Positions 33,613 through 45,696 of a stretch of 64,000 nt of DNA are shown here, piece after piece. Numbering within the stretch: position 1 is the stretch's first letter; the number at the start of each line of letters is the position of its first letter. This DNA is from Rachicladosporium sp. CCFEE 5018 (Eukaryota; Ascomycota; Dothideomycetes; Cladosporiales; Cladosporiaceae). Under the pieces are notes generated by a model. That model was not told the origin of the DNA, made no database searches, and worked only from the letters and a program-made list of their open reading frames with translations. Made by a program: the position numbers and the translations under genes. The stretch lies in the NCBI GenBank assembly GCA_002077045.2, contig KZ111152.1, forward strand, positions 354,113 through 418,112, in the 5' to 3' direction.

Positions 33613-34068
33613 ATCTTCTTGCAAAATATCTCCGGCTTCATGGTAGGTCAGGACGCAGAGAAGGGTGGGATCGCTAAGAACGGCGCGAAGCTCGTCACTG
33701 CTGTCGCGTGCGCTGATGTGCCTAAGTTTACTGTTGTGGTTGGGTCGAGTGCTGGTGCTGGCAACTATGGGATGTGCGGTCGGGCATACTCTCCGCGATT
33801 CTTGTGGGCGTGGCCTACGGCGAAGACGAGCGTTATGGGCTCGGAGCAGCTCAGCGCTGTCATGGAAGCTGTGGGTAAGCAAGCAGACCCAGAGCTGAAG
33901 GCGAGGATCGAGCGAGAGAGTAATGTCTTGTTCGCTACAGCGAGGCTCTGGGACGATGGGGTCATCCCGCCGAGCCACACTAGGCGAGTGCTGGGGATGG
34001 GCTTACAAGCTGCCATGGGCGGAAGTGTCGAGGAGAAGAAGACCGAATTCGGGGTCTTCAGGATGTAG
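33613..34068 (+). CDS. mccB: MCC-beta, C-terminal fragment (homeolog 2, 5' cut by gap)
   Basis: The last 151 codons, starting at the position equivalent to 15745 and in the same frame. It carries scattered substitutions against the other two copies, mostly silent, with one Asp-to-Asn change in the ERES-x-VLF segment. Downstream sequence is collinear with 16201 onward. This is the start of contig C, so truncation is an assembly edge, not a gene break. Confidence 0.92.
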   Translation: MFLQNISGFMVGQDAEKGGIAKNGAKLVTAVACADVPKFTVVVGSSAGAGNYGMCGRAYSPRFLWAWPTAKTSVMGSEQLSAVMEAVGKQADPELKARIERESNVLFATARLWDDGVIPPSHTRRVLGMGLQAAMGGSVEEKKTEFGVFRM

Positions 34069-34919
34069 GCAGCTCACCGCTTTGCCAAATCCATCAGGTA
34101 ACTGGCTGCACCGGTGTCCAAACATGATCAAAGAATCTGCGGATACTCATGCCACGCTCGACTGCACAACGAGGCTTGTCTTGTTCCTGCTGTCATGCAC
34201 AGGGAGCGACACTCTTGCGAGACCACCTACCGTCGAACAATTCGTGTCTACTTGACGATACTATCAATGAAAATTTACGATGCTTGAAATCATGACAGGT
34301 GCTTCGCAACCCGTTCATGTTGCGGTGAGAGTGAGGCTAAGGTAAAGAAGCGATCTTGGCATGAGGCTTGTTCCTCTGCTGAACCAATCTTCTACTGCTT
34401 CGCTTAGTGAAATGCGCTAGTATGCGAGCCTTCATTTCTTTGACGTGGCTAAAGGTGCTACTAAATCGATCCGCTTTGAGGTTGGTGCGGCTGACACACC
34501 TCATGCATAACTTGCTCATCCATCACAGGAGATGTTCAATACATGGGCTCTTAAGTCCGAAGAACCTTTATGATGACTAGTCTACTGCAGACGTCCTAGT
34601 TTTACTCATCGTTGATGAGTCCAATGTCCCGAAACGGCCAACTTACTATTGCTAGTAGGCATAAGCCACGGAACGACTCCAGGTTCGAGACACGCAGAGC
34701 GAATAGCGGACCTGTACGTATCGCTCGTATCGCGGGAGGATACAACGCTAACTAAGAAAGGTAAATCATCTTTCGAAAGTAGTCCCCTCGAGCGCCAATC
34801 GGGACCTTTCGGCGGCGAAGCCGAGTGGCCCAGATGCCAGGCCAGCGGGGACAAGTTCAACGTTCTGCAGAACGCATCGGCGCTTCGTACGTAGTCCCAA
34901 TTCGGTCTAAGGGCTATAG
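34069..34919. other. Intergenic MCC-beta to transcription factor (homeolog 2)
   Basis: Collinear with 16201-17050 with a few percent substitutions by eye. The same ATG-opened basic frame (from about 34625) and the same cysteine-poor PRCQASGDKF-type stretch are present, so the 5' problem of the next gene is not a local sequencing error. Confidence 0.45.
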
Positions 34920-36386
34920 AAGCTGCGGCTGAAGTATGATCAGATCTTTGGCGCTCCTGAGGCAGTGTGCCCCGAATGTCCGCCGGTAGAGCATGTCCAT
35001 ACGTCGGCGCCTCCAAGATCGAAGTCGTGGGATCCATCTAAGTCGAATGACACAGATCTACAGCTGTTGACGCCGGTATCTGACTCGTCCGCGGTTGATG
35101 ACCAGGCCTTTGCGGACTTCTTCTCTACCTACATCTCTCCCGAAGTCGGCATCTGGCGCCAGAGTTACTTGATCGCCCTGGCAGACTACGCGCCCAGAAC
35201 GACGATCTTGCAGCGCGCGAAGCATACCCTGGGTCTAGCCCATCTTGCGTCATCTGTGGGGGATGATCAGCTATCGCGGCGGTCCCGTGTCGAGTATGGC
35301 CGCATCCTGGGCGAGTTGCGCTTTACCATGTGCTTTCCGTCTAAGATTAGGACGCGTACAGAGTTCAGAGAGCTAGTCGCCAGCATCGCGCTGTTATCGC
35401 ACCTTGGTGATCCAGTCGTCAATTCCATCAATGCTGACGATAGCTGGGCCACCCATCTATGGGCTATTCAACACGTATTCTCAGGTCGAGTGCCGCCGGC
35501 AAACTCGAGGGACACTCCACTTGATCGGGGATTAGTAAGGCACTCGTTCATGAATGGGTTCATGCTAGCAATAGCAAAACGCAAGAAATGGGTCATAGAT
35601 GCGCGATGGCTACCTGCGTTATCGCAGGGGTGGACGGACGTCCTAACGGTCTTCCACGAACTACCTTCGCTCCTAGAAGGTGTCGACGATGCGCTTGCTA
35701 CCAGAGGTGATGTGTCAAGCCTGTTGCACATCGTGGGGAGACTACGAGAGATGCGAGTCGCTGCGTTGCAGTCGCCGGAAGGCGATCTCGCGGAAGGCCA
35801 TCAGACGGTAGATGCCGCACGACTGCATCTCGGGATCGAAGAGCATAGGGTCATGGCTGCCTCAACAACCTTTCCAGCACTTTACGTCCCAGACGCAACC
35901 GCAGAGGGGCGACAGGCCATCGCAGCGTTGCATTGGAGGCTCCTAATACTCACAATGGAGTGTACGTTGCTCCGTATTTGGCACTTTTATCCCGAGGACT
36001 GCTTCGATCCCATTTCGAACGCGTGGCAACGAGGCGTGAAGCAGAACGCCTACAACGTGGCGCGTATGCTTTGCATGTCGGCTCTGTCCTTCACGCGACC
36101 TGATAAGCTAGTAAGGGCTATCATGTTGCGGCTGATGATAACGATGGCACATAACGTGTTCAAGGAACAGAACGCGGCTACAGAAGCAGATTGGTGTAGG
36201 GCGTGCCTCGAAGCCAATGCTGCGAGGATTCAGCGCATTAAGGATGAAGGTGGACCTACGCTTTGCAAGGTAGCGGATGTTCTACCCGGAATCGTGGAAG
36301 CTTGTCGTTACAAGTCTGCATTTGATCGAGAGGCTTTTGTCGTTCGTGCCAGAGAGACAACGAGGTTGAAGGCGCTCACCATCTAA
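34920..36386 (+). CDS. Fungal-specific transcription-factor-like protein (homeolog 2), 5' end unresolved
   Basis: Same structure as 17051-18517: a frame of 488 codons plus stop opening after CTATAG, with the GTG at the equivalent position and no early ATG. Amino-acid differences are few (for example VDNALTT versus VDDALAT, AAAEAAWC versus AATEADWC) and none breaks the frame, indicating that this body is under constraint in both haplotypes. The following glucoamylase is on the opposite strand here, unlike homeolog 1. Confidence 0.6.
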   Translation, partial: KLRLKYDQIFGAPEAVCPECPPVEHVHTSAPPRSKSWDPSKSNDTDLQLLTPVSDSSAVDDQAFADFFSTYISPEVGIWRQSYLIALADYAPRTTILQRAKHTLGLAHLASSVGDDQLSRRSRVEYGRILGELRFTMCFPSKIRTRTEFRELVASIALLSHLGDPVVNSINADDSWATHLWAIQHVFSGRVPPANSRDTPLDRGLVRHSFMNGFMLAIAKRKKWVIDARWLPALSQGWTDVLTVFHELPSLLEGVDDALATRGDVSSLLHIVGRLREMRVAALQSPEGDLAEGHQTVDAARLHLGIEEHRVMAASTTFPALYVPDATAEGRQAIAALHWRLLILTMECTLLRIWHFYPEDCFDPISNAWQRGVKQNAYNVARMLCMSALSFTRPDKLVRAIMLRLMITMAHNVFKEQNAATEADWCRACLEANAARIQRIKDEGGPTLCKVADVLPGIVEACRYKSAFDREAFVVRARETTRLKALTI

Positions 36387-36575
36387 GCGATGAGTCCGCT
36401 TCTCCATATCCTTCAGATTCAGGTGGTGGTCTTACCAGTACGGCTGCGGCAGCTAGGCTGTGATAGAGTACCGCTGTGAGAGATCGATTGCTTTAGAGAT
36501 GAAGCCCTTGACTGGGATCAGATTTGTCTGCAACATCGATCTGTTCACAATAGCAGCTGGTATTATGTAACCAAG

Positions 36576-36810
36576 CACGTTTGTGACAGGAAAGAGCGGA
36601 CCGCTCAGAGATCCACGGTGGTGGGGAACGGTGATATATACAGCGCCGCAACCGTGAAGCAGTAGGTGCGCTGTCGAGGAGAGTGACTTGTCTTCTCTAG
36701 GCGCCCTCGTAGGTTATACTGACAGCCATTCGGCACCGCAGTGCTGTATACACGAGTGGTGCCGACCGTGAAAATACTTCGAGAGGTCCACTTCTTTTGT
36801 CGTTCGCATG
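36576..36810. mobile_element. MITE-like element abutting the glucoamylase stop codon, homeolog 2
   Basis: The right end (reverse complement CATGCGAACGACAAAAGAAG) matches the family terminal repeat closely; the left end (CACGTTTGTGACAGGAAAGA) is more worn. Internal CAGCGCCGCAACCGTGAAGC and CAGTGCTGTATACACGAGTG are shared with 55023. No clean target duplication remains. The element ends one base from the glucoamylase stop codon (36812-36814). It corresponds to 21640-21870 in reversed orientation, so it moved with the inversion. Confidence 0.65.
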
Positions 36811-36811
36811 C

Positions 36812-39040
36812 CTACGTGTTTGGCATCACTCCAAGATTCGCCAACTTCCTCACATACTGATTATCGCCCTTGGCCTCCGCTCTGGCGAACGACGCAGTCA
36901 AAAGGCTAGCGTAACTCCACGTCAGATCCGCCGCACCAACAGCCACACCAGTAGTACGATCGATCTCCTCGCTCAAGTGGCCATTGGCAGGCGTGTAGTA
37001 CCTAATCGTCTGCATGTATGCGTCACCCCAGCCATTGAGGGCGCTAATGATCTCCTTGAAAGCCTTGCTGTTCACTTTCTTGCTGTAGGTCTGACCAGCT
37101 ACCACCTTGGCGTTAGGTGCGTAGTAGTCGAAGAACGGCTTGCTAGTCGCAGTAACGACGAGACTCTCCGCTGAGGTGTACGACGATGAGGCTGAGTACA
37201 TGAACTGGGCCATCGCGGCAGTGGCGAGGTACCAAGGATTGCCACCGTTGGTAGCGGTGCTGACACCATTGTACACATCCTCTGGGTAGCGGCCAATGGG
37301 TGGAGCGAGAGTGTGCCCGGATGCATCCTTGTGCCTTGCTGCGATAGGGTAGACGGAGATGAAAGATGTAGAGATGCGAAGGGCAGACGAGAGTACCTGA
37401 TCGTTAGTATACCCGTACACGCCGTCGTTGTTGTAGCCATGAATGACGCCAAGGATTACCGCAATATCCAAATAGCTGCTCTTGTCTCGAAGCACTGGGC
37501 CATACTCGTACAACAAGATCTGCCTGTTGGGGTCCCAGAACTGAGAAAGCGTTGCTGTCAATGCAGTAGCAGTTGAGCTTAAGGTCGTGCTTGTAGCGCT
37601 GTCACCCATCTTTGTCGCAAATGCCGCCCCTTGGAGAAGGGCGCGACGTTGGACCATCCGCGTGTAAAAGTGATCGCTTGATTCCTCCTCCCACAGATCG
37701 AAAGACGAAGATGTCCAATTGCTTGCAACAAAGAGTAGGTCCTTCTGCACAGGGGCAGCTTCTGGGTGTGCGGTCGAATCGTAGATTTTCGATTTCACGG
37801 TTGCGAGACTTCCACCGTTGGCGAGGTAGGCATTTGCGAATTCGATCAGCGTTATCGCTGCCGTCGCAGGGCCGTCATTCTGGGGGCGGCCCCATGGACC
37901 TATGCGCGGCGGAGAGTCAGCGGAGTACTCAGTTGGACCATTGGAACGCTCCATCGAAAGCCTGGACCACCCCTCGGACCGGTCGACGACGCCACGACAA
38001 GAAAAGCAAGCTCTACCGCCATGGAGCGGCGACTAGCTCAATGCCTCATCATCGAAACTTGTCGAGGGACTCATTGTGATTGCACAGGGGTGGGAAGTAC
38101 TGGAAGTCAAAGTCACGTGATCTTACATTTTCCGGGTTGGACTTACCTAAGAAAATCGTGTTGTTCAAATAGAACTTCGGCTCGCCCAATCCAGTCTGTA
38201 ATCCGGGCTCAGTCTGTTCGAATGCTCTCGCAGCTGCGTAGTTGAACAAGATACTTTCGTAAGCGGACTTTTGTTTTTTCGACGCTGCGGCGTACAGAGT
38301 GTTCACGACCTCCATGGTCAACGACGAGTCTCTCACCCAGTCGTATTCGTAGTCAGGATCCTTCTGATCGTAGCTTGGTCCACTGCGTGCAGCTACAACG
38401 GTCCCGTTCACCGCACCAGGGATTGCAGGCTGGATATTGAGGAACATCCGAGTGAAGGCGATCTCAGATTCGGAGCCGTCCTCCACGGCGAGCCACTTCG
38501 TGATAGTATTCTGGAAGTCGTTAGGCGTAGCGTATGGCTTCGGAGGCGATGGTAGAGTCGGAGCTGGGGCCCCGCTAGCAGTCACAGCAAGATCGAGGAT
38601 CTGCGTGTAGGTCTTCCCAATGTCGACGGCCTGATAGGTGAGGTTGAGCAGCTCGGTAACTCCATCGATGTAAACTGGTGTGTTGGCGCCCCAGGTTTCG
38701 TAGTTGGTGTCGGCAATGCTGTTCTGGTAGCCAAGCGAAATGACGGAAAGTGGCGTGCTTTGGTTCTGCGCATTGGTGTAGTACAAGCTGACTACCTTAT
38801 TGTAGTTGACGTTCTCAATGAATACCTGTATGGACCTGTCAGTGTCTCGACACTCCATCGAGTGATGTGGGAGCTACGTACTGAGACGTTCAAGCTGCCT
38901 CCGCAGTAGCTGTAGCTTGACAACTCAACGCCGGTGCCAGTCGCAGGAGGCGTCGTTGCTACAGCCGTTACCTGACAAGTTTGTGCGTACACCGTAGCCG
39001 CGAAGCCTAAGGCTAGGAGCTTGCGCATTGTGGTCTCCAT
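36812..39040 (-). CDS. Secreted glucoamylase, CBM21-GH15 (homeolog 2, inverted)
   Basis: Exons 39040-38882, 38825-38147 and 37899-36812 encode 641 residues with the same intron positions and phases as 19418-21633; the second intron is again long (247 bp). Signal peptide, CBM21 and GH15 motifs are all present. Three extra residues occur in the AGQTYSKKVNSK segment compared with homeolog 1. Neighbours are the same transcription factor and phospholipase D, but the gene is reversed between them. No disabling change was seen. Confidence 0.9.
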
Positions 39041-39597
39041 CTTGAACGATGAGGGACTCGATCGAGCAAGGCAAACGAAGAGTGCTACAAGAGACGAGCC
39101 ATGTTACCTTATAGACTCACGTTGACCACGTTCCACGCAAGACCGTTCTCCACAGCGCAACTTTACCAGCGGCGATTCCAGCGAGTCCACTGCAAGGGCC
39201 GCATGGGACTATTGAAGTGAGCGCGAGTGAAGTCCAGCTCCTCGTCGTTTATTGGCTGGGGCACAGATTGTATGAGCAAAACACGGCAGAATGCACGTCC
39301 CGCTGGCAGCGTGACATGCAGATCACCGCGTGCCTGACGCCAGGTGGTCCCACGACCCAGTCTCCATCTCGAATCGTCGTTGATCTCCGCACTTCCTTGT
39401 TCTCCGCATGAGAAGGCTGTGGAGTCGGCATCGTTTCCCCTCCTTGACGAATAACAAGTTTCGGGCCGACTGTGGCCGAGTGCCGCTTTGCAAAGCTTCT
39501 AATACACCTGCATGTAAAGTAGTTCTTTTGGCAAGCATCTCCTCTTTCTAAACGACACGACTGTGCGATCACGTCCACAGTCGGACTTGTCAAAGCC

Positions 39598-39787
39598 AAT
39601 CGAGGTGATCAACACTGGGCCGGATCGCCACTCCCTGTGAACGAGACTGCTGATATATGCAGCGCCGCGATGGTTCACACGTGCCTTTGCTTAGAAGCCC
39701 TCCCAGGCAGCGTGAACAGCGATCCGCTATTAGCAGTGTCTACCGCGTGTAGCTCTCGAGTGGTCCGCTTCTCTTGTCGTTTGCGTG
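39598..39787. mobile_element. Worn MITE-like element at the inversion edge
   Basis: The right end CGAGTGGTCCGCTTCTCTTG followed by TCGTTTGCGTG is close to the family terminal repeat, and the interior has TATGCAGCGCCGCGATGG as in other copies. The left end is only weakly recognisable, so the start coordinate is approximate. It lies where collinearity with homeolog 1 changes orientation. Confidence 0.5.
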
Positions 39788-40032
39788 ATTCGCAAGATAC
39801 TGCATGAACATAATCGTTCCAACCACATAGCCGCTAGTGAACCTTATGTTCGGCCACAACGATCAGTAAGTAGACATGGAGATGACAAGACGTCTGTATG
39901 CGAACATCTGTCAGTTGTTCTCGATCACTATCATGCCGCAAAGTCGTACTACGCTTCATGCTTCGTCCAGACTGTGATCATCAGCCACGTGGGGAACGAT
40001 CGCATTGTATATCGTTCGAGATCGCCGTTGCA

Positions 40033-40054
40033 GCGGCTCCAAGTGTGGAGCCGC
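40033..40054. promoter_or_regulatory. Conserved GC-rich hairpin upstream of phospholipase D (homeolog 2)
   Basis: Same 8-bp arms (GCGGCTCC and GGAGCCGC) as at 22297-22318 with a different 6-base loop (AAGTGT). It lies about 179 bases before the start codon. Confidence 0.4.
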
Positions 40055-40232
40055 CCTCCCGTGAGATTATCTGGGCCATCTCATGTCATCTCCTTGGAAC
40101 GGTGATGCATTGCGTCTAGTCACTGACAGCTTCCAGTGTTACGCCATTAATCTATCAGAGGAGGACATCTTGGACCCTATGAGTAGTACGACGATCACTC
40201 GTCGATAGCACGACTGTCGACGCGATCCGGGC

Positions 40233-43200
40233 ATGGCGGAAGTCCTCCAACCCACGGCGTCGCCAGTCCTGGAATCACGTGCAGGCAATGCAACACCTGA
40301 GCGAAGAAGCGTGCAATTTGCCAGGGAGGCAGCGGAGGCCGAGTCTGCGCCACCCGCCACGACACCATTGCGACATACGACGACCTGGGAGACCGACGAG
40401 GATGTCGAGCCTGGACCCGCCGCTGTAGAGCCACCACGGGAGCGGCAGACATCTTTCTTGGGGAGGTTGAGGTTACGGTCACATGGCTCGCCGTCGACGC
40501 CAGGGTTCCATACGCGGACCTCGAGTAACCTCGCGGGGGCGACCCCTGGTACACCCAATGTAGCTCTCTCGCCCAGGTCTGAGCGCAGCGAACCGGTATA
40601 CCCGGTCTCGAACGCTGGTGATCATGAGATCGCCGAGCAGGCGGACGTGGATGAGGACTCAAGCGATGAGCCGCAACAGTCTCAGACGCCTCGGACGAAT
40701 AAGCGGCGGAAGCGGATGAAGCGACCTCAGACAGACAGTGTCCCATCTACGCCGATGGGAGCTCGATTCGCATCGTTCATACGGGAACATCACAGGACGA
40801 GCTCGAACACGCGACCAGATGGCGCTGCGAGGGCTGTCACCATGGCTGATGTCGCCGAGGAAGCAAGGCGGGCAGGGGTGTCAGAGGACGAAGGACGAGA
40901 GAGGAAACGCAAAGCTTGGAAGCGCGGGCTTGACGGTGCAAGGGCGATCAGCTACAGCACGCGGCGACAGCAAGACGGCAGCGAAACACCAGGCGAGAGG
41001 CGACCACCGATGAACCTACGACGTTTGACGGGCATGGAAAATGTCAGCTCGCCATTCCGCGCCATGCGTGGCGATCGCGTGAATAACACAAGCGTTAGCG
41101 CGCACCGCTGGAAGCAAGTCAAGGCAGGTCTAAAGATGCTGGGTCAAAAGAAGCGGAACGAACGTGTCACGATCGACCACCAGAAATCAGCACAGCTCAT
41201 GGCAGAGCTTCTGGCAGGTGCACCTGCAGCGCTTGTATTCGCCAGTATGTTCCAGCGCGACGAGCACGATCACAGGAAGATCCCAGTGTTGCTTGAGCAG
41301 CTAAAGATACGCATACCATCGAGCCATAGTCCCGTGAAAGATGGAAAGGACGGCGCTTCGGAGGATCGACATGTGGTCTTCCGAATCGAACTCGAGTATG
41401 GCAATGGAGCTGCAAAGATGAACTGGGTCATTCATCGAACGTTGTATGAGATCTTGTCGATGCATGGCAAGTACAAGGGCCAGGGCCAGGTTGACAAGCT
41501 TCCGTTCAGACGAGAAGACAAGGCCAAGGCGAAGCAACCTCGATTCCCGAAGTCTGCATTTCCATACGCGCGTGGCTTCAGAGGTCTGTGGGACGCGTTG
41601 GCTGACGAAGAGGATGAAGAAGAGGAGAACGAAATCGTCGAAGAGAGCGGACGTGAGGGTGAAGCCACAACACCCGCGCGACCCGAGAGACCCAGGAGAA
41701 CCCGGTCTTCGTTTGTCTTGTCACGTAGAAAGTCAAGTATAGCGGGCATTGGCGAGCACGGCAAGGTTGGCTCACAAGAGGATCCACGCAGAGATGCCTA
41801 CGCGGAGCGCCAGCGGAGGAAACTCGAGGTATACCTGCAGCGAATGATTCGGTGGCTCATATTCAGACCGGACAGCACGCGACTATGCAAATTTCTCGAA
41901 CTTTCAGCGCTGTCAATCAGGCTCTCTGCTGAAGGCGGATTCGTCGGAAAGCAAGGCTTCACGAAGGTCGCATCACGGCAACATCGCGAGATCAAGAACA
42001 AAGCTGTGCCTGTACCGCAAGGCATTAGAGATCGACAGAAGTCGCGATGGACGTTGGTGAGACATAGCTACATCGTCATAGTAGACGGACCTGAGTCTTT
42101 GAACCCATACGATGTCTTTCTGGTGGACTCGGACTTTATCACCGGATCGCAGAAGAAACGGCTGCGAGATCAAAGTGCAGGAGAGATGGTCAAGACGGCT
42201 GCTGAGACCACGTCGCGCAAGCAGCATCACTACATACGACTGTTCAACTCCGAAAGGAAATTGAAGCTGGTCGCGCACGGCGAGCGACAGTGGGCGCAGT
42301 TCAATGAGTCTATCGAACTCATGGCAAAGCAAAGCATCTGGGCAAAGAAACAACGCTTTGGCAGTTTCGCCCCAGTCCGCGACAACGTGTGGTGTCGATG
42401 GCTTGTCGACGGTCGAGATCATATGTGGCAAGTTTCACGTGCCATTGACAACGCGAAAGATTTTGTGTACATTCACGACTGGTGGCTAAGCCCTGAGATC
42501 TACATGCGCCGTCCGGCTGCGATCAGTCAGAAGTGGAGGCTAGATCGACTACTGCTGCGGAAAGCTCAAGAAGGTGTGAAGATCTTCGTCATCGTGTACA
42601 GAAACATAGAGTCTGCGATCCCCATCGATTCTGAGTACACCAAGTGGAGTCTGCTGGACTTGCATGAGAACATTACTATCCAGCGTTCGCCGAATCAGTT
42701 TCGACAAAATCAATTCTTCTGGGCGCATCACGAGAAGTTGGTGGTTGTCGACAACATGATGGCTTTCGTGGGTGCTGTCGACCTCTGCTTTGGTAGATGG
42801 GACGATCCATGCCATTCGCTCACCGATGACAAACTAACGGGCTTCGAGCTTGAGCACGACGTGCCTCGAGATGCCCAACATTGTCAGATCTGGCCAGGCA
42901 AAGATTACAGCAATCCCAGAGTGCAGGACTTCTACGCTCTCGATCGACCTTACGAGGAGATGTATGATCGTACAAAGGTTCCGCGCATGCCATGGCACGA
43001 CATCGCCATGCAGATTGTTGGACAGCCAGCACGAGATGTCGGACGTCATTTCGTGCAGCGGTGGAATTATATTCTGCGAGCGCGAGTACCGTCAAGACCT
43101 ACACCAATCCTAATCCCACCACCGGAGTACGAGCAGGGCGAACTTGACAGTCTCGGCATGAGCGGCACTTGCCAGGTGCAGATCCTTCGATCATGTTCGC

Positions 43201-45550
43201 CCTGGTCGATGGGCACACCGAACAAGACAGAGCACAGCATCATGAACGCATACACCGCATTGATCGAGGCCTCTGATCACTTCGTATACATCGAGAACCA
43301 GTTTTACATCTCCAGCTGTACTGTAGAAGGCACGGTCATTCACAATAAGATTGGTGATGCAATTGTGGAGCGAGCTATCCGCGCTCACGAGAATGGCGAG
43401 GATTGGAAAGTCTGTCTCATTATACCACTTATGCCTGGCTTCCAGAACAGCGTGGACTCGCAAGACGGAACAAGTATACGGCTTATCATGCAATACCAGT
43501 ACCGCAGTATCAGCCGTGGCGACTCGTCAATATTCGGCAGGCTGAGGGCTCATGGCATTAATCCTGCACGCTACATACACTTCTTCTCGCTGCGTCAATG
43601 GGGCAAGATCGGTCCGAAGAAGTGTCTTACGACCGAGCAGCTGTACATTCATGCGAAATGCATGGTTGTAGATGACCGACATGTTATCATTGGGTCCGCC
43701 AACATCAATGAACGCTCCATGCTGGGGTCGCGAGACTCCGAGGTAGCTTCGATCGTCACCGACAACAAGATGATCCCGAGCTTCATGGCCGGAGAGCCGT
43801 ACATGGTCGGCGAGTTCCCTCATACACTCCGAATGCGCCTGATGCGTGAGCATCTCGGTATTGATGTTGATGCGATCTACCGACGCGAGCAGATGGCGCA
43901 AGAACGGGCCGAGCAGGACGCTGACATGGAGCACATCTATCGTGAGGACTTCGCCAAGGCCGGAACACACGAGGGCGCTACAGACTACTTCGTACCGCCT
44001 CTGGCTCCGACACCACCAATGACACCTCGTTCGCAAGGTGGTGACCGTATGCCCTCGCCCAACGTGTTGACTCAACAAAATCTGCGTGCCATTCCATCTG
44101 AGCTCGCTGGCAAGACCGAAGATCTTCGTGGTTGGGTCAACAAGGCACATACTGGTAGTACAGAAGTCAGGTCGACGGAATCCAAGAAAGAGAATGAGAA
44201 GCAGAAGGCTGCCACTGGACTGCAACACGATCTTGATGTCGAGGGGTTCGGCGTTGACAACGAGGCCGGGCTCGAGAATGCCGACGGACCTGGTCTGCGA
44301 GACACCTTCGTCGATGCTGATGGACGAGAGGTACTCTTCTGGAAGGACGCACCAGATGCTAAGCGCATCGGCAAGTTTGAGAAGAATCTTCCGAACCACG
44401 AGGCGGAGAATGATAAGCATGCTCGCGAGGTGATCCAGCCGCCTTGGCCTGTCGACCGGAGTGATACCTATCTTCTCGGTCTAGCGGCTCGATCCCAGCT
44501 ACCTGCACTGCCTGCAGAAGACGATACAGACATTGGCGGCCCACCACTGACGCACCAAGCCTCAAGGTCCTCGAGGAAGACTACCAATCCCCTCTTCCAC
44601 ACTCTCGAGCGCCCCGAGGTGACCGAAGATTGCATGACCGATCCTTTGGCACCTGGCTTCTTTGACGACATCTGGCAGACCGTCGCTGAGAATAACACCA
44701 AGATCTACCGTCAGGTATTCCGATGCATGCCCGACTCAGAGGTTCTCGACTGGGATGATTACAAACGCTTCAACGATTACGGCGAACGGTTCATGCAATC
44801 GCAGGGACTCGGCAACAGCAAGCCGTCAGCTCCCAAAGGAGCGCCTGGGAGTTCCGGGCCACCTGGTAGCAGCGGACCAGATAGCGTGGTCGCGCAAGCC
44901 CTGAATGAGAAGCTCGGCAATCCCGCAGAGAAATCGAAAGGTCTGCTTGGTGGCATTGCCAACAAATTAGCACCTGGTAAAGCTCTTGGCGGAGCCTCGG
45001 ATCCCGAGCTCACTCACACTCAAGAAGCCACGCTCGAGAAGGAGATCAACGAAAAGCAGCGCGACTCACCCACCTCAGGCAGCACTGAGCCGACCGCCGT
45101 CGCCACACCCGAGGAGCGACCTCTCGACGAGAAGGAAGCCGCCATCAAAGCTGACACAACCGAGGAAACTGATTTTGCTCGGCGACGCACAGTGACTATC
45201 GCCGACGATCCTAATCTTGCGCCTGAGACGACGGCTACATCTGGCACAACAAGCACTGCCAATGGCTTGCAGCAGTCTGCTAGCCAGAGGCGGAGACGCA
45301 GAGGCACGACAAAGAGCTCTGGGAGGCCTGCGGCGGCTATGGATGAAATCATGAGTAAGGAGGAGGCCGAGGAGTTGTTGGAAATGACGCAGGGGACATT
45401 GGTTGCTTGGCCTTATGATTGGTATGTTGACAACCTGTGAAACCCCTGAGATCCTACTGACTTATGCCTCGCAGGCTTGCTAAAGAGGAGAAAGGAGGGA
45501 ACTGGCTTTATGCGGTGGACCAGTTGGCGCCGATCGAGATCTATGACTGA
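40233..45550 (+). CDS. pld1: Phospholipase D, PX-PH type (homeolog 2)
   Basis: Exons 40233-45421 and 45475-45550 encode 1754 residues, the same length as homeolog 1 with the same terminal intron (53 bp, donor GTATGT). All domains and both HKD motifs are intact. It differs at conserved-looking positions: VGAVD after the first HKD (homeolog 1 has VGGVD, the usual form in PLD enzymes) and Glu in AIVERAIRAHENG (Gly in homeolog 1). Many silent differences but no length change across 1754 codons indicate that both copies are maintained. Convergent with IPK1 downstream. Confidence 0.95.
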
Positions 45551-45696
45551 GCTATGGTCGGTCATGCGACTCGGAAAATTCAATAGGGATGGATGCAATC
45601 ATTTGCATGTGTTAATTAATTTTGATTTACAGCGCGGCGTGGGGTGTAGCTGATATCGAGCGCATAGGATATAGATTACATCGCACTTGCTGGCAA

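Larger units (their letters stand above)
39041..40232. other. Intergenic between inverted glucoamylase and phospholipase D (homeolog 2)
   Basis: Bases 39060 to about 39600 are the glucoamylase upstream region and match 19417 back to about 18950 in reverse complement. A worn MITE occupies about 39598-39787. From about 39820 the sequence is collinear with 22085 onward and is phospholipase D upstream DNA, including the hairpin at 40033-40054. No gene supported. Confidence 0.5.
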
